DNA from: an uncultured Clostridia bacterium
GTDB taxonomy: Bacteria; Bacillota; Clostridia; UBA1381
NCBI GenBank assembly: GCA_934444735.1
Contig: CAKSDE010000010.1
Coordinates: forward strand, 49,033 to 113,032
Direction: 5' to 3'
DNA: 64,000 nucleotides
The notes below the pieces were generated by a model, which was not told the DNA's origin, ran no database searches, and saw only the letters and a list, made by a program, of their open reading frames with translations. Within the stretch, counting starts at the first letter, position 1; every line of letters starts with the position of its first letter. Below, piece after piece: positions 9,158 through 17,922 of this stretch. A program made the position numbers and the translations under genes.

Positions 9158-9829
9158 TTATTTTTTTCTGAACGCACAGTCCGTCTTTTCGCAGTTTTCG
9201 CATGATTTCTCATTTTCGGCACATTTTGCAGCCGACAAAGGGATTATCGCCGTAACCGATTTTGTCGGCGTCATAAGAAGGCTTGAATTGAGCGAAAGTC
9301 CGATTTTTCGGCTGCAATCCAAAACGGCAAAAATCTCCTTTTGCATATCAAGCGGAATATCGCCGTAACCAGGGCTGAAACGCACACCTGCAAATAAACC
9401 CTGCCGTTTTGCCGCATCTTTCATATCCTTACAAAAAGCGTCGCACAAGCTCTCTATCCGCTCTGCGCCTATTGCTTGAAATGCCACCGCCCTTGCAGGT
9501 GATATACTGCTGTATTTCGTTATGAGCCTGTCTATATTTAATCCGACCGTCGCAGCAAAAAGGATAATCTTTTCTGCTCCTTGCAGACGTTTTTTTATTG
9601 TGGCACTGTCCGATTCAGCAAACCCCAAATTTATACCGCTGTCCTTTTTGGTCAGCTCAAATTCGCGGTAACACACGCGATAAGCAAACGCGCCGCCGCA
9701 CTCTTTTAAGCACTCCTCCAAAAGTGCGTCCATATCCTCACTTTTACCCGAAACACCCATATACCTCAACATCTCGGTTCTGTCAAAAGGCATTTCGGAA
9801 TACATCTTCACAAAAACTTTATTAAGCAT
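9158..9829 (-). CDS. Methionine synthase activation-domain protein
   Basis: A 223-residue protein resembling the AdoMet-binding reactivation domain of MetH. The signature RFSPGYGDIPLDMQKEIF (about residues 151-168) corresponds to the AdoMet-binding RFSPGYP-type motif of MetH proteins. It probably returns oxidised cob(II)alamin on MetH to the active state; similar stand-alone proteins are known beside short MetH enzymes in Thermotoga. Start chosen is ATG 9829, overlapping the metF stop by 8 bases (ATGCTTAA); the longer reading frame runs back into metF. The C-terminus is cysteine-rich (CAENEKSCENCEKTDCAF) and could bind a metal or cluster (inference). Confidence 0.88.
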   Translation of the reverse strand: MLNKVFVKMYSEMPFDRTEMLRYMGVSGKSEDMDALLEECLKECGGAFAYRVCYREFELTKKDSGINLGFAESDSATIKKRLQGAEKIILFAATVGLNIDRLITKYSSISPARAVAFQAIGAERIESLCDAFCKDMKDAAKRQGLFAGVRFSPGYGDIPLDMQKEIFAVLDCSRKIGLSLNSSLLMTPTKSVTAIIPLSAAKCAENEKSCENCEKTDCAFRKK

Positions 9830-10709
9830 CTTTTCCCAATATATCCGAGAGGTTAGCCTGAATCTTTGCGGCAACATCGGGTTTGTTCATGGAATACACA
9901 TGCACGTGTGTTATTCCGTTGGCGTATAGGTCTATAATCTGATCCGTTGCATAAGCAATACCTGCCTGTTTCATCGCATCGGGATAGTCCCCGAACTTAT
10001 CTATCAGGCTTTTAAAGCGCTGCGGCATAAAAGAGCCGGAAAGCTTTATCGCACGCTCCACTTGCTTTGCATTGGTAATCGGCATAATTCCTGCAATCAC
10101 CGGCAGAGTTATCCCCGCCTCTCTTATTTTATACAGAAAATTATAGAGAAGATTATTATCGAAAAACATCTGCGTTGTGAAAAAATCACACCCGGCATCT
10201 GCTTTTTCTTTTAAATAGCGTATATCCTCTTTCTGATTTACGCTCTCGGGGTGCACTTCGGGATAACACGCACCGCCTATACAAAAATCGGGACTGATAC
10301 TTTTTATGTCATATATAAGATCGGTCGCGTGCTTATAGTATATACCCGTTGCGTCTGAGTCCTCGGGAATATCACCCCTTAATGCCATGATGTTTTCAAT
10401 TTCCGCCGTCCTTATCCTTTCGATCATATCTATAACCGTTTCTCGCGTTGAGGATATGCAGGTCAGATGCGCAATCGACGGCACACCGTAGTTATCCTTT
10501 ATATTTTTCGCCATATCCAAAGTATACTTGCTCGTTCCGCCGCCGGCACCGTATGTCACGCTCATAAAAGCAGGTTTAAGCTTTGCGATTTCCTCTGTCG
10601 CATACTTTACACTGTCGTAAACGGCGTCTGTTTTCGGCGGAAAAATCTCAAAAGAAAGCGAAAACTTTCTGCTTTTAAGCAAATCCGATATTTTCATCTC
10701 TGTAATCAT
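9822..10709 (-). CDS. metF: Methylenetetrahydrofolate reductase
   Basis: A 295-residue flavoprotein barrel that reduces 5,10-methylene-THF to 5-methyl-THF, the methyl donor for MetH. Family motifs: FSLSFEIFPPKTDA near the N-terminus with the conserved glutamate, MSVTYGAGGGT, NIMALRGD, and FFTTQMFFDN. The length matches the bacterial enzyme. AAAGGAG lies just before the ATG. It heads the metF-activator-metH operon; its leader contains a full family B repeat (10735-10945). No SAM riboswitch or T-box is visible there. Confidence 0.96.
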   Translation of the reverse strand: MITEMKISDLLKSRKFSLSFEIFPPKTDAVYDSVKYATEEIAKLKPAFMSVTYGAGGGTSKYTLDMAKNIKDNYGVPSIAHLTCISSTRETVIDMIERIRTAEIENIMALRGDIPEDSDATGIYYKHATDLIYDIKSISPDFCIGGACYPEVHPESVNQKEDIRYLKEKADAGCDFFTTQMFFDNNLLYNFLYKIREAGITLPVIAGIMPITNAKQVERAIKLSGSFMPQRFKSLIDKFGDYPDAMKQAGIAYATDQIIDLYANGITHVHVYSMNKPDVAAKIQANLSDILGKDA

Positions 10710-10734
10710 TATCTCCTTTTTTCAGATTTTATTT

Positions 10735-10945
10735 TAGATAATTGTAAAACTAACGTTTTCCAATTAAAATTCTTAGGTAGAAATAAAAAGTTCCGGCTGA
10801 TTTTAATTTTACGGCAGGTTGAAACTTTTTATTTCAGCCAAAAATGACGCGCATGTCGTCATTTTTGATTATAAATCAGGGGTTGGCACCCCCGATACCC
10901 CCGCAAAGATGCGGCGGCTAAAAAGCAAAATTTACATTTTACCTA
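10735..10945 (-). repeat. Full-length family B MITE-like repeat upstream of metF
   Basis: A 211-bp copy, read on the minus strand in the direction of metF. It starts TAGGTAAAATG, contains the hairpin around GACGACATG...CGTCA and a long hairpin (GAAATAAAAAGTTTC / CCGGAACTTTTTATTTC), and ends with the AATTGGAAAACG hairpin about 25 bases before the metF start. No clear flanking direct repeat remains, so this copy is probably older. Confidence 0.85.
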
Positions 10946-10952
10946 TCTTGCA

Positions 10953-12170
10953 TTATCTTATCTCAAACTGTATTAATCCCTCGTCAAATATCAGCGGCAG
11001 CTCACCTGCAATCAAAGGCTTTGCATAGGCAATGAACTTTTCATTCACTCCCAAGCCGTCCTCGGCAATCATATCTTTGGGTATTCCCTTTTCAAAGTTT
11101 GCCACATCATTTATATCAAACGGTGCAAGCTCTATTGCATACGGCTTGTCCGAAATACGTTTAAATCCTGCCATAACGGCTGTTTTTCCATCCTCCGCAA
11201 GCTCTATTGCAAAGCTTCCCGCCGCAAACGCTTCTTCCACATCAACCTTAGATCCGGCAATCGAAAAACAGCGCTGCAATGTGCTTAACTCTATACTTCT
11301 CGTCTTTATACCCAGCTCGTCCGATATAAGCTTTTCGACAGTCTTTCCGACTCCTCCCAGTGCCGCGTGAGCAAATCCGTCGTCTTCTGCCCTTTTTATA
11401 TCGCCGCACTCGGCTATGTAGCGCTCATCTTCACCCTTTATGCCTTCCGAAACCGCAATGATTGTCGTGCTTTTCTTTTTCATCACGTTTTTCAGTTTTT
11501 CTATAAATTTTTCGGGCGAGAATGTCACCTCCGGCAGACAGATTATATCAACAGGATTCAGCTTGTCCGAATTTGCCAAAGCCGCAGCAGCGGTAAGCCA
11601 CCCTGCATTTCTTCCCATAATCTCCAAAATAACGACCGATTTCATATCGTAAACATCGGTATCAAGCGCCAGCTGACGTATTGAGTTGACTATAAATTTT
11701 GCAGCGGAGCCGAATCCCGGTGTGTGGTCGGTTAAAAACAGGTCGTTATCTATCGTTTTCGGCACACCTATAACCTGTATATCTATATTTTTATCCGCCG
11801 CATACGCAGAAAGCTTTTTTACGGTATCCATCGAATCGTTTCCGCCGATATAGAGAAAATATCCCACGTTATGCTTTTTAAAGGTATCGAATATCTTCTT
11901 ATAAATATCCTCATCTTTTTCCGAATCAGGCAGCTTTTTTCTGCATGAGCCGAGATATGATGACGGCGTCTGCTTTAAAAGCGCAATCCTCTCAGGTGTA
12001 AAATCGTCCAATGATATGATATTATCGTTTAATATTCCCTCAATGCCGTTTACCGTCCCTAAAATCTCACCGATTTTGCGCGACTCTATTCCTCTTTTTA
12101 TCACACCTGCCAATGATGCGTTTATAACCGAAGTCGGTCCTCCCGACTGCCCAACGAGTAAATTTTTCAT
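10953..12170 (-). CDS. 6-phosphofructokinase, probably diphosphate-dependent
   Basis: A 405-residue phosphofructokinase. The phosphate-donor loop is GQSGGPTSVINAS, followed by GGNDSMDTVKKL and the catalytic loop GVPKTIDNDLFLTDHTPGFG. A lysine in PKTIDND and an N/D pair in GGNDS replace the residues that favour ATP, so pyrophosphate is the likelier donor; ATP use is not excluded. Other family segments are MGRNAGWLTAAAAL and AVSEGIKGED. The RBS region (GGCAGAATAAAAAAGGAG) duplicates the end of the upstream peptidase gene, separated from it by a family A repeat. Confidence 0.9.
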   Translation of the reverse strand: MKNLLVGQSGGPTSVINASLAGVIKRGIESRKIGEILGTVNGIEGILNDNIISLDDFTPERIALLKQTPSSYLGSCRKKLPDSEKDEDIYKKIFDTFKKHNVGYFLYIGGNDSMDTVKKLSAYAADKNIDIQVIGVPKTIDNDLFLTDHTPGFGSAAKFIVNSIRQLALDTDVYDMKSVVILEIMGRNAGWLTAAAALANSDKLNPVDIICLPEVTFSPEKFIEKLKNVMKKKSTTIIAVSEGIKGEDERYIAECGDIKRAEDDGFAHAALGGVGKTVEKLISDELGIKTRSIELSTLQRCFSIAGSKVDVEEAFAAGSFAIELAEDGKTAVMAGFKRISDKPYAIELAPFDINDVANFEKGIPKDMIAEDGLGVNEKFIAYAKPLIAGELPLIFDEGLIQFEIR

Positions 12171-12197
12171 AAGTTACTTCTCCTTTTTTATTCTGCC

Positions 12198-12362
12198 TTT
12201 ACCTTTTTTCTAAGGGGATAGGAAAAAAGCTTTGGAATTAACAAACCGAGCCAAAGCTTTAGCTTTGGGATACCCGACAGCGTACATGGGTACGCCGAGG
12301 GCGAAGTTTGTTGATAGCAAGAAAAAATAATTTTTCTTGCGTTCCTGAGTTTTTTAACATCC
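12198..12362. repeat. Short family A repeat with flanking 16-bp direct repeats
   Basis: The core from GGGGATAGG (12214) to AACATCCCC (12364) carries nested hairpins: CCAAAGCT/AGCTTTGG, GCGTAC/GTACGC and GCAAGAAAAA/TTTTTCTTGC. CCTTTTTTATTCTGCC occurs perfectly on both sides (12182-12197 and 12363-12378), as expected of a target duplication. The right copy contains the stop codon of the peptidase gene; the left copy serves as the phosphofructokinase RBS region. Confidence 0.75.
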
Positions 12363-12368
12363 CCTTTT

Positions 12369-14813
12369 TTATTCTGCCGTGTATGTTTCACCTGTATATC
12401 CTTCTGCCGAGATTGCCTCGGTTACGGGCTTCATGCCGCCGTACGAATCCAGCCACATAAGCTTTACCGTTTCATTTGCCGTATCCGATTCTATCCCTCT
12501 CATATTCCCGTCGGCGGCAACACTTGACACATCGATAAGCTTACCGTCCGAAAAGCGCGCCGCAACGATTTTGCCGTTACCGTTAAATCCTCCGACATAA
12601 TAGCCGGCATTTGTCTGGCGCGCTACCATCATCGGATTATCCGAAACCCAAAAGGTTTTCTTCTCGCTCATATACTGATTTCCGGCATAATCATATGCTA
12701 TAAAATATGCGGTATACTCGCCCGTGCCGTAAGTGATTTTCACTCCAAAGCCGTTTTGACACGTATCGGGCGAAATATTCCGAACAATATAATTGTTTGA
12801 GGGTGTCATAATACGCAAATTATAATATTTAACTTCATTTCCCGTAGCATAGTAATTAACCTTATCACTCGTTTTATACACAGGCTTTACCATGTTGAAT
12901 TTTATATTTGAAACAGGGTTATATACATTCACCGTCAAGCTCGCCGTTTTGCCGCTGTTATCGGCAGCGTTTGCGGTGAGTATACATTCTCCCTTTTTCT
13001 TTCCCTTTAAAACACCGTTTGCAAAGCTTGCGGCATCGGAAGAAAGCGTCCATAAAAGCTCGTCATTCGTTGCATAATACGGCTCTTTTTTTACCTTTAT
13101 TTTCAGTTCATCACCGACAATAATAGCGTTCTTTGATGCGCTTATCTCCAGATTTTCCAGTAAAATCGGCTCCTCCGCCCATTTTGCAAAAAGCGTCATA
13201 TCCGAGGCTACAGTGTCCGTATCAAAATCCCACGCATTAGTGCAATCGCTGTCTTTATACCAGCCTGCAAAATATTTACCGCTTTTTGTAGGATTTTTAG
13301 GTACAGTCAGATATGCATTTTCGGGATATTCGGCACTTGCAATCACATCACCGCCGCCAGTATCAAAGCTTACAGTAAATTTCTCCGAGGTTGAGTATGC
13401 CTTTATGCAGGCATTATTATATCCGTCAGAGGCATCACTCCACGTTCCGTTTGCATATAAAAAGCTTTCGCCCTCATTTGATGAATTTTTTAAGCTCGGA
13501 GTTGTTCCTTCAAATACATGAAATGCATTGGTACTATCAGGATCTTTCAGAGAAAGCACTACCGAAAAGCGCTCACCCGAATTTAGTGCAACGGGCGTCG
13601 TAAGCTTCACCGTATGATATCCGTCATAGTAAACCGTACCCGAAACCGTATTCATAAGTATTCCGTCATCGGGCGCCGCCGCACCGTCATCTAATTTATA
13701 GATTTTTGCGGTATATGTAACAGGCTCTGTCGCATTGCTTGCATGATCGGTATAAAATCCCACGGCTTTTACCGTCTGATTTTCCCGTGCTGTGAAGATA
13801 TTCGCCGAATGCTCCGTGCCCAAAAGCATACTCCATGATGCGCCGTCATACTGATTTATAATGTTATAGTTATCGCTCGGCTCCATTTTAAGACTCATAA
13901 AATTAGCCAGAGTAGCCTCTTCATATGATATCCAGAAATATCCGTTATCGCCCCATACCGTTCCCCAGCTGTTTTTGGCTTTCCATGCACCGGGTTTTTG
14001 CGGTTTTTGCGAAAGTCCGTTAAAGTTTGTGACTGCATAGTCATCGTCCCAGCCGACAAGCACAACAGCATGATTCCCGTACCTTTTTCCCAAGCTGCTG
14101 AAGTATGCGTTTTTGTTGCTGAGCTTTGTATTGTCGGCAAAATATTCCACCATAACGCTGCCGTTTTCCATAATCGCCGATTTTACATCATCTGCACTCT
14201 CCAGCTCGCGATACTCCTGCAAATGCGCATATGAAGAATACCTCTTATCCTCCGGGACGTCCGTCATATCTGCCAAAGTCTCCCCGTACGGATAATTCTC
14301 CTCAAGCTCAACACCCTGCCAGCCTGCAAGATAGCGCACCGCGCTTGCATGATTGCCGTCACAGTAATATCCTGTATAGTCGTTCTTAAATTCCTCACCG
14401 TCATTTAATATCTCATTATGCTTATGTGCAACACACGCCAAATGCCGCTCCGAATAATCGATCTCGTCCGGATCTGCATACCCTTGCCGCAGCATACTGC
14501 TCTCGGCGGCGGCAATTGTCGTAAAAGCCCAGCACGTTCCGAATTTGCCCTGCGCCCTTACAGGTGTAACATACCCCAATGCCGCCGAGTCATAGTTTTG
14601 GGGAAGTGATGTATTCTCATTGCTCTTTAACCCCTTAGTGTTCTTTTTTACAGGCTTTTTTACGCCGTTGTCCAAAACCTCAACCGTAACCTCCGGTTTT
14701 TGTCCCAAGCCGTAATTAACGTTTTCGGCAAGCTGTAATTCCTCTGCCTTTGTCGGCATACTCCCCAACAACATTGTCGTCATCAGAGCTGCTGCAATAA
14801 TTTTCACTCTCAT
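12369..14813 (-). CDS. Secreted papain-like (C1) peptidase with Flg_new and Ig-like repeats
   Basis: An 814-residue exported protein. Signal peptide at residues 1-23 (MRVKIIAAALMTTMLLGSMP). The C1 peptidase domain spans about 75-305, with active-site Cys in GKFGTCWAFTT, His in YGNHAVVLVGWDD and Asn in KNSWGTVWGDNGYFWIS. A lectin-like domain typical of this subfamily follows (about 315-465; VKAVGFYTDHA). Next are a Listeria-Bacteroides (Flg_new) repeat (about 468-540; FAGWYKDSDCTNAWDF), a bacterial Ig-like domain (about 545-625) and a C-terminal beta-rich domain. No LPXTG sorting signal is seen, so it may be released or held by non-covalent binding. Confidence 0.92.
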   Translation of the reverse strand: MRVKIIAAALMTTMLLGSMPTKAEELQLAENVNYGLGQKPEVTVEVLDNGVKKPVKKNTKGLKSNENTSLPQNYDSAALGYVTPVRAQGKFGTCWAFTTIAAAESSMLRQGYADPDEIDYSERHLACVAHKHNEILNDGEEFKNDYTGYYCDGNHASAVRYLAGWQGVELEENYPYGETLADMTDVPEDKRYSSYAHLQEYRELESADDVKSAIMENGSVMVEYFADNTKLSNKNAYFSSLGKRYGNHAVVLVGWDDDYAVTNFNGLSQKPQKPGAWKAKNSWGTVWGDNGYFWISYEEATLANFMSLKMEPSDNYNIINQYDGASWSMLLGTEHSANIFTARENQTVKAVGFYTDHASNATEPVTYTAKIYKLDDGAAAPDDGILMNTVSGTVYYDGYHTVKLTTPVALNSGERFSVVLSLKDPDSTNAFHVFEGTTPSLKNSSNEGESFLYANGTWSDASDGYNNACIKAYSTSEKFTVSFDTGGGDVIASAEYPENAYLTVPKNPTKSGKYFAGWYKDSDCTNAWDFDTDTVASDMTLFAKWAEEPILLENLEISASKNAIIVGDELKIKVKKEPYYATNDELLWTLSSDAASFANGVLKGKKKGECILTANAADNSGKTASLTVNVYNPVSNIKFNMVKPVYKTSDKVNYYATGNEVKYYNLRIMTPSNNYIVRNISPDTCQNGFGVKITYGTGEYTAYFIAYDYAGNQYMSEKKTFWVSDNPMMVARQTNAGYYVGGFNGNGKIVAARFSDGKLIDVSSVAADGNMRGIESDTANETVKLMWLDSYGGMKPVTEAISAEGYTGETYTAE

Positions 14814-14825
14814 AGCGTTTTCTCC

Positions 14826-15662
14826 TCATTTTACTTTTTTATATATTTCCTTTATCGAATTACGTATAAGCTTTTTAAAAATCGGTGCGGTTCTATCTGC
14901 CGTTTCCTGCACCTCTTCATGCGTGAGCGGATTGTCGGTCATCCCTGCCGCAAGATTGGATATAACGCTTATTCCGACCACCTGCATCTTCATATGCGAC
15001 GCAGCCATTGCCTCGCACGCAGTGCTCATTCCGACCGCATCCGCACCGAGCGTTCTGTACATCTTAATTTCCGCGGGCGTCTCAAAGTTCGGGCCGGTAA
15101 GCTGTATATATACACCCTCTTTTAAATCAATATGCTCCTTTTCGGCAACGCTCTTTACGATTTTTTTAAGCTCCGGAGTATATATGTGCGACATATCGGG
15201 GAATCTCACGCCCAGCTCATCAATATTTTCACCGATTAAAGCAGAGGGAACAAAAGAAGAAATATGATCATTTATAAGCATCAGATTTCCTGCCGAAAAT
15301 CCGGGATTTATTCCGCCTGCCGCATTTGTCAGAAAGAGAACTTCAGCGCCCAAAAGCCTCATCACTCTTGTCGGCATAACCACGTCGGTTATTTTATAGC
15401 CCTCGTAAAAATGCACACGCCCCTGCATAATCACCATCGGCACGTCATCTAAATATCCGAAAACAAACTGCCCCTTGTGTCCCGGGACGGTTGATACGGG
15501 AAAATTCGGGATCTCTTTATATTCGATTGTTTTTTCTATTTTTATGCTCTTTGCAAAATCGCCGAGTCCCGAGCCGAGTATAAGCGCGATTTTCGGTTCA
15601 AAATCAATCTGATTTCTTATATATTGTACGGCTTCCGATATTCTTTCATATTCTCTATTCAC
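14826..15662 (-). CDS. Purine nucleoside phosphorylase
   Basis: A 278-residue enzyme of the trimeric PNP family that phosphorolyses inosine and guanosine. Motifs: LILGSGLGDFA (phosphate loop), FPVSTVPGHKGQFVFG, MQGRVHFYEGY, LFLTNAAGGINPGF, and TGPNFETPAEIKMYRTLGAD, with the purine-site Glu. Start taken at GTG 15662 because CGGAGG lies 9 bases upstream; the ATG at 15686 has no RBS. A good promoter is at 15722-15750. The peptidase gene begins 12 bases downstream of its stop, so the two may share a transcript. Confidence 0.93.
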   Translation of the reverse strand: MNREYERISEAVQYIRNQIDFEPKIALILGSGLGDFAKSIKIEKTIEYKEIPNFPVSTVPGHKGQFVFGYLDDVPMVIMQGRVHFYEGYKITDVVMPTRVMRLLGAEVLFLTNAAGGINPGFSAGNLMLINDHISSFVPSALIGENIDELGVRFPDMSHIYTPELKKIVKSVAEKEHIDLKEGVYIQLTGPNFETPAEIKMYRTLGADAVGMSTACEAMAASHMKMQVVGISVISNLAAGMTDNPLTHEEVQETADRTAPIFKKLIRNSIKEIYKKVK

Positions 15663-15721
15663 TAAAACATTCCTCCGTAATCTCAAAACATCTTTTAAAG
15701 CGCTCCTGCCTTCTTTCTATT

Positions 15722-15750
15722 ATTATACCCTATTTATCGCATTATTGCAA
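15722..15750 (-). promoter_or_regulatory. Promoter of the purine nucleoside phosphorylase gene
   Basis: On the minus strand: TTGCAA, 17-base spacer, TATAAT. It lies about 60 bases before the GTG start. Confidence 0.75.
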
Positions 15751-15757
15751 CAAAAAT

Positions 15758-16168
15758 TTACATTATTTGAGAGTTCAGCGAGTGCATAAAGCCGTCAAGG
15801 TCGGTTGTCATTATATCTCCTGCCACGGGTGTGTTATCTATTATAATAATATTTGCCCGAACGGTCGATTTGACTTTAACCGGATAATTGGTAACTTCAT
15901 ATGTATACCTCACCCCCTTTTTTCCGCAAAAATCCGAAAGATCCAGTCCCGCCTCAATCTGCAATTTATTATAGTTTTCGTATACATCATCAAACTTTTC
16001 CGGAATCGTTACCTCCTCTTTCTCAATCGGGTGTTTCTTTACCTCCCAGCCGTAGCTTTTTAAAAATTCAATATTATCCGCATTTTTCCAGGACGACATT
16101 GCAAGGCACCCTCCCGCAATAAGAAACACTATCCCTACCATAATCAGATAAACCGTTATTTTATGCAT
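15758..16168 (-). CDS. DUF4830-like membrane-anchored protein
   Basis: A 136-residue protein with one N-terminal hydrophobic segment (ITVYLIMVGIVFLIAGGCLA) and an extracytoplasmic domain that resembles DUF4830: FLKSYGWEVKKHPIEKEEV, IPEKFDDVYENYN, LQIEAGLDLSDFCGK and RYTYEVTNYP. Start is ATG 16168, with AGAGG 8 bases upstream. The function of this family is unknown. It stands alone, with the PNP promoter just downstream. Confidence 0.75.
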   Translation of the reverse strand: MHKITVYLIMVGIVFLIAGGCLAMSSWKNADNIEFLKSYGWEVKKHPIEKEEVTIPEKFDDVYENYNKLQIEAGLDLSDFCGKKGVRYTYEVTNYPVKVKSTVRANIIIIDNTPVAGDIMTTDLDGFMHSLNSQIM

Positions 16169-16336
16169 AAATTTCACCTCTTAAAATTTATTGCAGCTAT
16201 TTTTCTCTGCTTATTATTTATATTATTTAAACTATCATAAAATACAAAACTGCTTGCACAAAAATCCAAAATTTTCCTGTTTTTTTTATTTTAAAACGGA
16301 TAATATATAATTAGGGATTAAAATGATTTTTTAAAG

Positions 16337-16371
16337 GGCAGGCAAAGCAATCAGAAGTGTTTTGCTGCCCC
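16337..16371 (+). other. Leader hairpin before the DUF378 gene
   Basis: GGGCAGGCAAAGCA pairs imperfectly with TGTTTTGCTGCCC just ahead of the RBS (AAAGGA). There is no T-run suited to termination; any role in translation is inferred. Confidence 0.45.
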
Positions 16372-16398
16372 TATCATAAAAAAGAAAGGAAGATCTGT

Positions 16399-16602
16399 AT
16401 GCTTGATAACATATCATTGGTTCTTGTAATTATTGGTGCTATAAACTGGGGAAGTATCGGCTTTTTCGGCTATGATATAGTCGGTGCGCTCTTCGGCGGA
16501 CAAGGCTCGGTTATTGCAAGAATTATTTTTGCAATTGTCGGCGTTGCCGGGCTATGGGCAATCGGTATGCTTTTTAAGGACAAGGTAAGCGTAACTGATT
16601 AA
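16399..16602 (+). CDS. DUF378 small membrane protein (YuzA-like)
   Basis: A 67-residue protein with two hydrophobic segments (about 5-30 and 38-60). Its family signature is LVIIGAINWGSIGFF...DIVGALFG. Start is ATG 16399, preceded by AAAGGA. The function of DUF378 proteins is unknown. It is flanked on the right by a family D repeat and the terminator of the convergent AraC gene. Confidence 0.85.
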   Translation: MLDNISLVLVIIGAINWGSIGFFGYDIVGALFGGQGSVIARIIFAIVGVAGLWAIGMLFKDKVSVTD

Positions 16603-16609
16603 TTCCGCG

Positions 16610-16851
16610 GGAGATGTAAAAAACGCGCAGAACGCAAAAGGGACAGTAACAGAAAAACTCAATTACTTTTGTTAATGCTTTTCGTTATTTGTTGAAAAAT
16701 CTCATCTTTTTCGATTTTTCTTTTTATTTTATACCCTTTTGCTACGAATAAACCGAACCTCTTGGAGTACACTCGTACGCCGTCGGGTTCGGTTTATCCG
16801 TTCTGCATCTTTTTTTCCATCTCCCCTCAAAAAAAACGCGCAGAACGCAAA
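16610..16851. repeat. Family D repeat (distant relative of family A) with 21-bp direct repeats
   Basis: Fills the 286-bp gap between the DUF378 gene and the AraC gene. A perfect 21-bp direct repeat built on ACGCGCAGAACGCAAA lies at 16618-16638 and 16831-16851. Between them is a strong hairpin (ATAAACCGAACC / GGTTCGGTTTAT around 16747-16796) holding a GTAC...GTACGCCGTCGGGT core like that of family A. Outer ends GGGAGATG / CATCTCCC resemble the GGGGAT / ATCCCC ends of family A. Confidence 0.6.
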
Positions 16852-16853
16852 CC

Positions 16854-16884
16854 AAAAAAGGAGCAAATTGCTCCTTTCTTTTTT
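16854..16884. terminator. Bidirectional terminator
   Basis: AAAGGAGCAA / TTGCTCCTTT stem with A- and T-runs; it ends the AraC gene on the minus strand. Confidence 0.8.
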
Positions 16885-16888
16885 ATTC

Positions 16889-17779
16889 TTACAATTCTCC
16901 CAGAAGATTCTTTCTAAACTGTTTCGGCGAGATACGCTTTTGAAGTTTAAACTGCTGTATAAAATAGCTTGATGTCGAAAAGCCGGTGCGCATTGCAATC
17001 TCGGTCATATTCATATCGGTCGAGGCAAGAAGCTTTTCCGCCTCGGTTATGCGTACATAATTTATATATTCGCTGAAACTGTGCTTTGTAATCTGCTTAA
17101 AAATCCTCGAAAAATAACTGTAGCTGACATTACACATTGCCGCCGCGTCCGACGCGGTTATCTCCTCGCTGAAATGCTCTGTTATATAATCCAGCACCTG
17201 CTGAATCTTCTCCAAAAGATCATTGCTGACGCTTGAGGTTATAGTCAAATCCATATTCTTGCTGTTCCAGTAGCGCAAAATCCATAGAAATATGCTCCCG
17301 ATATGCGTACGCATCGCCAGCTCATACCCGTACGGCTTTTTTGCATATTCTTCAAGCATCGCAACCATTCTGCCCGGAATATCGGTTTCGGATATCTCCT
17401 CGTCGCGAAAAACCCGCTGATGCTTTGAGTTGTTTATTATAAACGGAGTTATGTACTTTGCCTCAAATGCCGAATTGCCGGCGGCATAGATAATCTCCGG
17501 CAGAAAGCGCAAAACTATATAATGCCCCTCGGTCTGCGACTTTATCGTGTGAATCTCGTGAGAATTTATAACCACAAGATCGCCTTTTGTAAAATTAAAA
17601 TATTTTCCGTTGAGCCATATATCGAATATCCCCCCTGTACAGTAAAGCACTTCTATATATTCATGCGAGTGCGGCTGAGTGCATACCGTATGCGCTTTTG
17701 CAGGGTTCATATGGCATATGTACGGCTCCGCTCTGCCGTCAATTGTCCGCACAAGTCCTTCTTCGTGTTCGTAATTCAT
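16889..17779 (-). CDS. AraC-family transcriptional regulator
   Basis: A 296-residue regulator. The N-terminal cupin contains HSHEYIEVLYCTGGIFDIWL and DLVVINSHEIHTIKS. The C-terminal pair of helix-turn-helices lies at about 195-295: ITASDAAAMCNVSYSYFSRI and MTEIAMRTGFSTSSYFIQQF. Start is ATG 17779, with GGAG 8 bases upstream. It is divergent from the Gfo/Idh gene at 17923, with an AT-rich 143-bp gap that must hold both promoters. It probably senses a sugar and controls the 18-23 kb sugar cluster (inference). Confidence 0.93.
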   Translation of the reverse strand: MNYEHEEGLVRTIDGRAEPYICHMNPAKAHTVCTQPHSHEYIEVLYCTGGIFDIWLNGKYFNFTKGDLVVINSHEIHTIKSQTEGHYIVLRFLPEIIYAAGNSAFEAKYITPFIINNSKHQRVFRDEEISETDIPGRMVAMLEEYAKKPYGYELAMRTHIGSIFLWILRYWNSKNMDLTITSSVSNDLLEKIQQVLDYITEHFSEEITASDAAAMCNVSYSYFSRIFKQITKHSFSEYINYVRITEAEKLLASTDMNMTEIAMRTGFSTSSYFIQQFKLQKRISPKQFRKNLLGEL

Positions 17780-17922
17780 ATTTTTCACTCCATGACAAAT
17801 TTTTGATATTTTTCGATATATTTATTATATCATATTTTTTTGGTATATGCTACACTTTTTATTGTAAAAAGGAAAAAATTTATAAAATTTTTATAATTCA
17901 AAAAAACAGGAGGATTTTTAAA

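Noticed and set aside
9830..9877. Longer N-terminus for the MetH activation protein
   Set aside because: The extra codons overlap metF and lack an RBS; the ATG at 9829 with the ATGCTTAA overlap is more credible.
10710..10952. SAM riboswitch or T-box upstream of metF
   Set aside because: None of the conserved blocks is present; the gap is a family B repeat.
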